From positions 1 through 31,400 of IMG/VR virus record IMGVR_UViG_3300046006_001792: 31,400 nt of DNA; one strand, 5' to 3'. Made by a program: the position numbers and the translations under genes. Source of the stretch: a virus. The notes below the pieces were generated by a model. That model had not been told where the DNA came from. It searched no databases and was given only the letters and a program-made list of their open reading frames with translations. Positions 28,819 to 31,400 of the stretch are shown here, piece after piece (positions within the stretch are counted from its first letter, which is position 1; every line of letters begins with the position of its first letter).

Positions 28819-29076
28819 CTATAATGTTTCTTTTTCCCTGCGAGTTACGAACGGTTTACCGCACTTTCCGCACAGCCTGCGCCTGTTTCCATTGCCGTAT
28901 GTGTTCGTGATCTTGTGGTCGTACCGATGGAAGCAATGAACGCACGGTATTCCTGCATCCGTTACTACCTTGTTTGGTATGCAGACCACCTTTTTACACC
29001 GCTCGATAAACGGTTTGATAATCTCTTGACCTTTAGGCGGTCGGCCACGTTTGCGCTTTGTTTCTGTTTCTATCAT
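28819..29076 (-). CDS. AT-hook plus zinc-ribbon DNA-binding protein
   Basis: 85 residues. KRKRGRPPKG (7-16) is a classic AT-hook; C45-x2-C48 and C69-x2-C72 (CVHC, then LCGKCGKPF) form a zinc ribbon like those of transposase InsA-type proteins. The start shares its A with the previous TAA. It follows the terminase after one small gene. It may help DNA recognition in packaging, standing in for a small terminase, but could also be a regulator. Confidence 0.75.
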   Translation of the reverse strand: MIETETKRKRGRPPKGQEIIKPFIERCKKVVCIPNKVVTDAGIPCVHCFHRYDHKITNTYGNGNRRRLCGKCGKPFVTRREKETL

Positions 29077-29330
29077 TATGCTTTCCTTTCTGTTAGGTTG
29101 TTTTGTTTTAGATAATCTGCCATCCGTTTTTCAATCTGTTGAACGTGTCGCTTAATTGCTTCGTCAACGTCTTTGAAAGCAACTTCAAATAATGGCTTGT
29201 CGTGATTTTCCGTAAAGTCTAAACATCTGCAATCATCTAAAAATGCGATGCAGGTTATTGATATACACGGAAAACATTGTCCAGTATTTTCGTCATTTTT
29301 AAATCCGTCTTTACAAACGGTTGTCTGCAT
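29076..29330 (-). CDS. Cys-rich hypothetical protein
   Basis: 84 residues from ATG 29330, set by AAAGGAGTTCA; the longer frame to 29429 lies in the terminase. Six Cys in the first 36 residues (CFPCISITC, CRC) suggest a metal site, followed by a long basic helix (KRHVQQIEKRMADYLKQNN). Not recognised. Confidence 0.7.
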   Translation of the reverse strand: MQTTVCKDGFKNDENTGQCFPCISITCIAFLDDCRCLDFTENHDKPLFEVAFKDVDEAIKRHVQQIEKRMADYLKQNNLTERKA

Positions 29331-29340
29331 TGAACTCCTT

Positions 29341-31332
29341 TCATATTGCCACATGGCGAATCTGTCGCCGTGGACGTTGTTGTTGTTGAACCATTCCTTG
29401 CATTGACCCGACACCCTGCATATCTGCAATCAGATAGCAGATATTCAAAGCGTCTGACAAATCGTTTTTACCTGCGCTCTTTTCAAAGTCGAAAATCATG
29501 CGACCGTTTAGCTCGACCTTTCCGCGCAACTTTTCACGGCAGATATGCTCGGCAAACTCGTGGTGACTTCCCTGCGGTAATGTGATACCACCTGCCGCCC
29601 CTGTCTCGCAAGTGAAAGCACGTTGCATGATTTCGCGCCAATAGTCCGAATTCCAAAGCACCCATTCCGTTGAACCGTAAACAGGGTCACGGTCACGGCA
29701 TAGCAACCATGATTGATCGTTACCTCTGCGCCTTATCGTTTCATTACGAGCAGATATACGCGCAGACTTTCCGCTTCGTCCGTATGTTACTACAACCGCC
29801 ATTTCGGGATGCTTGCGATTCCATTCATATGCGAACCGCTTAGCAACCGTTGACTGCGCTCCACCGCCATCTATTCCCCATTGACGAGCCTTTGATGGAT
29901 AACCAAGCAACTGTTCGCCATGTTTCCAAAGCGCACCAAATATGATCTGTTGTTTTTGCGTGTCGCTCATCTCGTCGTTAGTCGGCAAAGGTGCGTCAGT
30001 ATACTTGCCGTACCATAGAACCGCACCTGTCCTGTCCTTTCCGAACGCTGTCACAACCGTTGACAAGGCGTAGGAAGGGTTAATATCAGTTCCGCACACG
30101 ATAAGCTCCGACCACTCTGGCACTTGGAAGGCTTGGCGGTCTGACTTGCGCGATAGGATAACCTCTGGCGAGATCGAATAAACGTCAACGCCACGTTTCA
30201 ATGGCTCGTTTTGACGCTCGGCCATGAAAGCAAGCTCGCCCATTACAAAGAAGTCAACCATAGCAGAGTACTTTGCATGAGGTTGACAGCGTTTCGAGTC
30301 AAACCTACCGTCCCATGATACGGTCATTCCTTCAATCATACCGCTTTCATGCTCGGTAAAATATGCCAGCGCATCTTGGTCTCCGTTGGTCAAGCGTATA
30401 TCATTCCATTCATTCCACTTTTGACGGCAATCGCTCTTTGTATCTTCCCATCCGTTAGGCCATCTAATGACTTGACCAGTCCTAATTACGCGCCAGTTAG
30501 GGTCTTTTGCGTAATGCTCTGCCACGTCGTCACGCTCAATCACGGTTGCAGTCATGATAATCGGCATCCGACTGTCTGGGCCAGCCATCCCCTTGATATC
30601 TCCGTTAATCGTTTCGATGGTCTGTTGAACAAGCGTTTGACTCTTTGCTGTATCTCTGTCCTGTGGGTCGTCGACAATTGCGATTGATGGACGGATAACA
30701 GATCCGTCTATTGAGGCGTAGTTCATGCCACGAGGGTTTCCGTTAATCGTTGCGCTTCCGATTGCGCCTAGACCGTTTGGCAGGATGATGATACCTTCAG
30801 AGATTGCGAGCATCGCACCTGTCGCCTCGTTTCCTTGCGTCAATGCGGTCAACCGATTTCCAATACCACGCGACTCTTTGAACACTGCTGTTGCTTCTGG
30901 ATAGTCTCGGTGGATGCGGTCATTGAAACAGAGTTGTGTTTTCCAGAAACGTAGCGCACGGTTTTTCGCCTTTGCATCCCACGGTAGGATGACAGGGAAA
31001 GGCGTAAGACCTTCGAGAAGAGCGTACAGTGTCAAGCCGTTTACCTCTGTACTTTTGCCAGTACCACGAGGCGCGAGGATTTCAACGTCACCACCAGTTT
31101 CAAGCGCATACATGAAGCCGTCTTTAATGTCATGGTGAACTTTTCCGAACGGCAAAGGGAACGATTCGAACAGGTAGCATTTAAGCCACGCCATCGGGTC
31201 GCCTTTAGGTGGACGCTCGAAGTTGTTATCTTTCAAGCGTTTAGGCTTGGAAGTAGGTGCGGAAACTTCACGCTTTGAGTCGCGGTATTTTGCGTTTGCT
31301 TCGAGTTGTTTCTTATAGGTTTTAGCTGGCAT
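29341..31332 (-). CDS. terL: Terminase large subunit
   Basis: 663 residues. ATPase: Walker A APRGTGKST (87-95) and Walker B IAIVDDP (217-223). Nuclease with RNase H fold: D416 in CGTDINPS, D488 in GIDGGGA, and D624/D627 in GKNDLSDALN. The two-domain motor cuts concatemeric DNA and pumps it into the prohead through the portal. The end is basic and Gln-rich (QQQQRPRRQIRHVAI). No clear SD lies before the ATG at 31332 (TTACAAAT). No small subunit is found upstream inside the window. Confidence 0.97.
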   Translation of the reverse strand: MPAKTYKKQLEANAKYRDSKREVSAPTSKPKRLKDNNFERPPKGDPMAWLKCYLFESFPLPFGKVHHDIKDGFMYALETGGDVEILAPRGTGKSTEVNGLTLYALLEGLTPFPVILPWDAKAKNRALRFWKTQLCFNDRIHRDYPEATAVFKESRGIGNRLTALTQGNEATGAMLAISEGIIILPNGLGAIGSATINGNPRGMNYASIDGSVIRPSIAIVDDPQDRDTAKSQTLVQQTIETINGDIKGMAGPDSRMPIIMTATVIERDDVAEHYAKDPNWRVIRTGQVIRWPNGWEDTKSDCRQKWNEWNDIRLTNGDQDALAYFTEHESGMIEGMTVSWDGRFDSKRCQPHAKYSAMVDFFVMGELAFMAERQNEPLKRGVDVYSISPEVILSRKSDRQAFQVPEWSELIVCGTDINPSYALSTVVTAFGKDRTGAVLWYGKYTDAPLPTNDEMSDTQKQQIIFGALWKHGEQLLGYPSKARQWGIDGGGAQSTVAKRFAYEWNRKHPEMAVVVTYGRSGKSARISARNETIRRRGNDQSWLLCRDRDPVYGSTEWVLWNSDYWREIMQRAFTCETGAAGGITLPQGSHHEFAEHICREKLRGKVELNGRMIFDFEKSAGKNDLSDALNICYLIADMQGVGSMQGMVQQQQRPRRQIRHVAI

Positions 31333-31380
31333 ATTTGTAAGTGCTTAATTGATAGGATAATAAAGGAATATATCATAGTC

Positions 31381-31393
31381 TTCGTCAAAAGGG
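31381..31393. repeat. 13-bp terminal direct repeat, right copy
   Basis: Second copy of TTCGTCAAAAGGG, 7 bases from the right edge. Bases 31333-31380 between it and the terminase hold no gene or good promoter. Confidence 0.6.
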
Positions 31394-31400
31394 CCTCTTC

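Noticed and set aside
28777-28941. Plus-strand ORF starting MALSIALKY with an apparent SD
   Set aside because: The SD and ATG arise from the other arm of the palindrome; the rest is antisense to the AT-hook gene.
1-31400. CRISPR array, insertion sequence or integrase
   Set aside because: No regularly spaced repeats, transposase or tyrosine/serine recombinase motifs were seen on either strand.

Overview
The window looks like an essentially complete genome of a small tailed dsDNA phage (Caudoviricetes, lambda-like siphovirus order of head and tail genes). Every gene I can support lies on the minus strand, so the map reads from right to left. The host looks Gram-negative: there is a lipoprotein with a lipobox, several Sec signal peptides, purine-rich Shine-Dalgarno (SD) sites and sigma70-type TTGACA/TATAAT promoters. 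The fibre-like proteins remind me of phages and prophages of the PVC group (Lentisphaerota, Verrucomicrobiota), but that is a weak inference. No integrase, excisionase or CI-type repressor is visible, so a lytic lifestyle is the simplest reading. No tRNA, CRISPR array or insertion sequence was found.

Late region (31332 down to 13478): large terminase; a Cys-rich protein; an AT-hook/zinc-ribbon protein; a strong promoter overlapping a 15-bp inverted repeat; a gpW-like connector; portal; a portal-adjacent small protein; a prohead protease fused to (and probably nested with) a scaffold; major capsid; an exported beta-rich protein; neck and tail-completion proteins; tail tube; tail chaperone; a short tape measure; tail-tip proteins; and three fibre or appendage proteins that carry Sec signal peptides. 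It ends with a lysis-type cluster: a micro-ORF, a holin-like coiled-coil/membrane protein, a lipoprotein, a 36-residue ORF and a phospholipase A2-like protein. A textbook terminator (13401-13437) closes the operon.

Early/replication region (13298 down to 235): a strong promoter (TTGACA-N17-AATAAT, 13332-13360) starts a long run of small, translationally coupled genes. The recognisable ones are a ribbon-helix-helix protein, a RecE/YqaJ-type exonuclease, a DUF3127-like OB-fold single-strand-binding protein, a RuvC-like resolvase, a DUF1376 replication initiator and an N4/N6 DNA methyltransferase. Many others are short proteins with CxxC pairs or coiled coils. A second promoter with a palindromic operator (6023-6076) sits in front of the replication initiator.

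Edges: no recognised gene is cut, and a 13-bp direct repeat lies within 20 bases of both ends. The left end holds back-to-back promoters; the minus-strand one would feed the terminase operon if the molecule is circular or circularly permuted. The points most worth a second look are the exported virion-type proteins, the promoter/hairpin switch before the head genes, the stem-loops of the early operon, and the lysis cluster without a recognisable endolysin.
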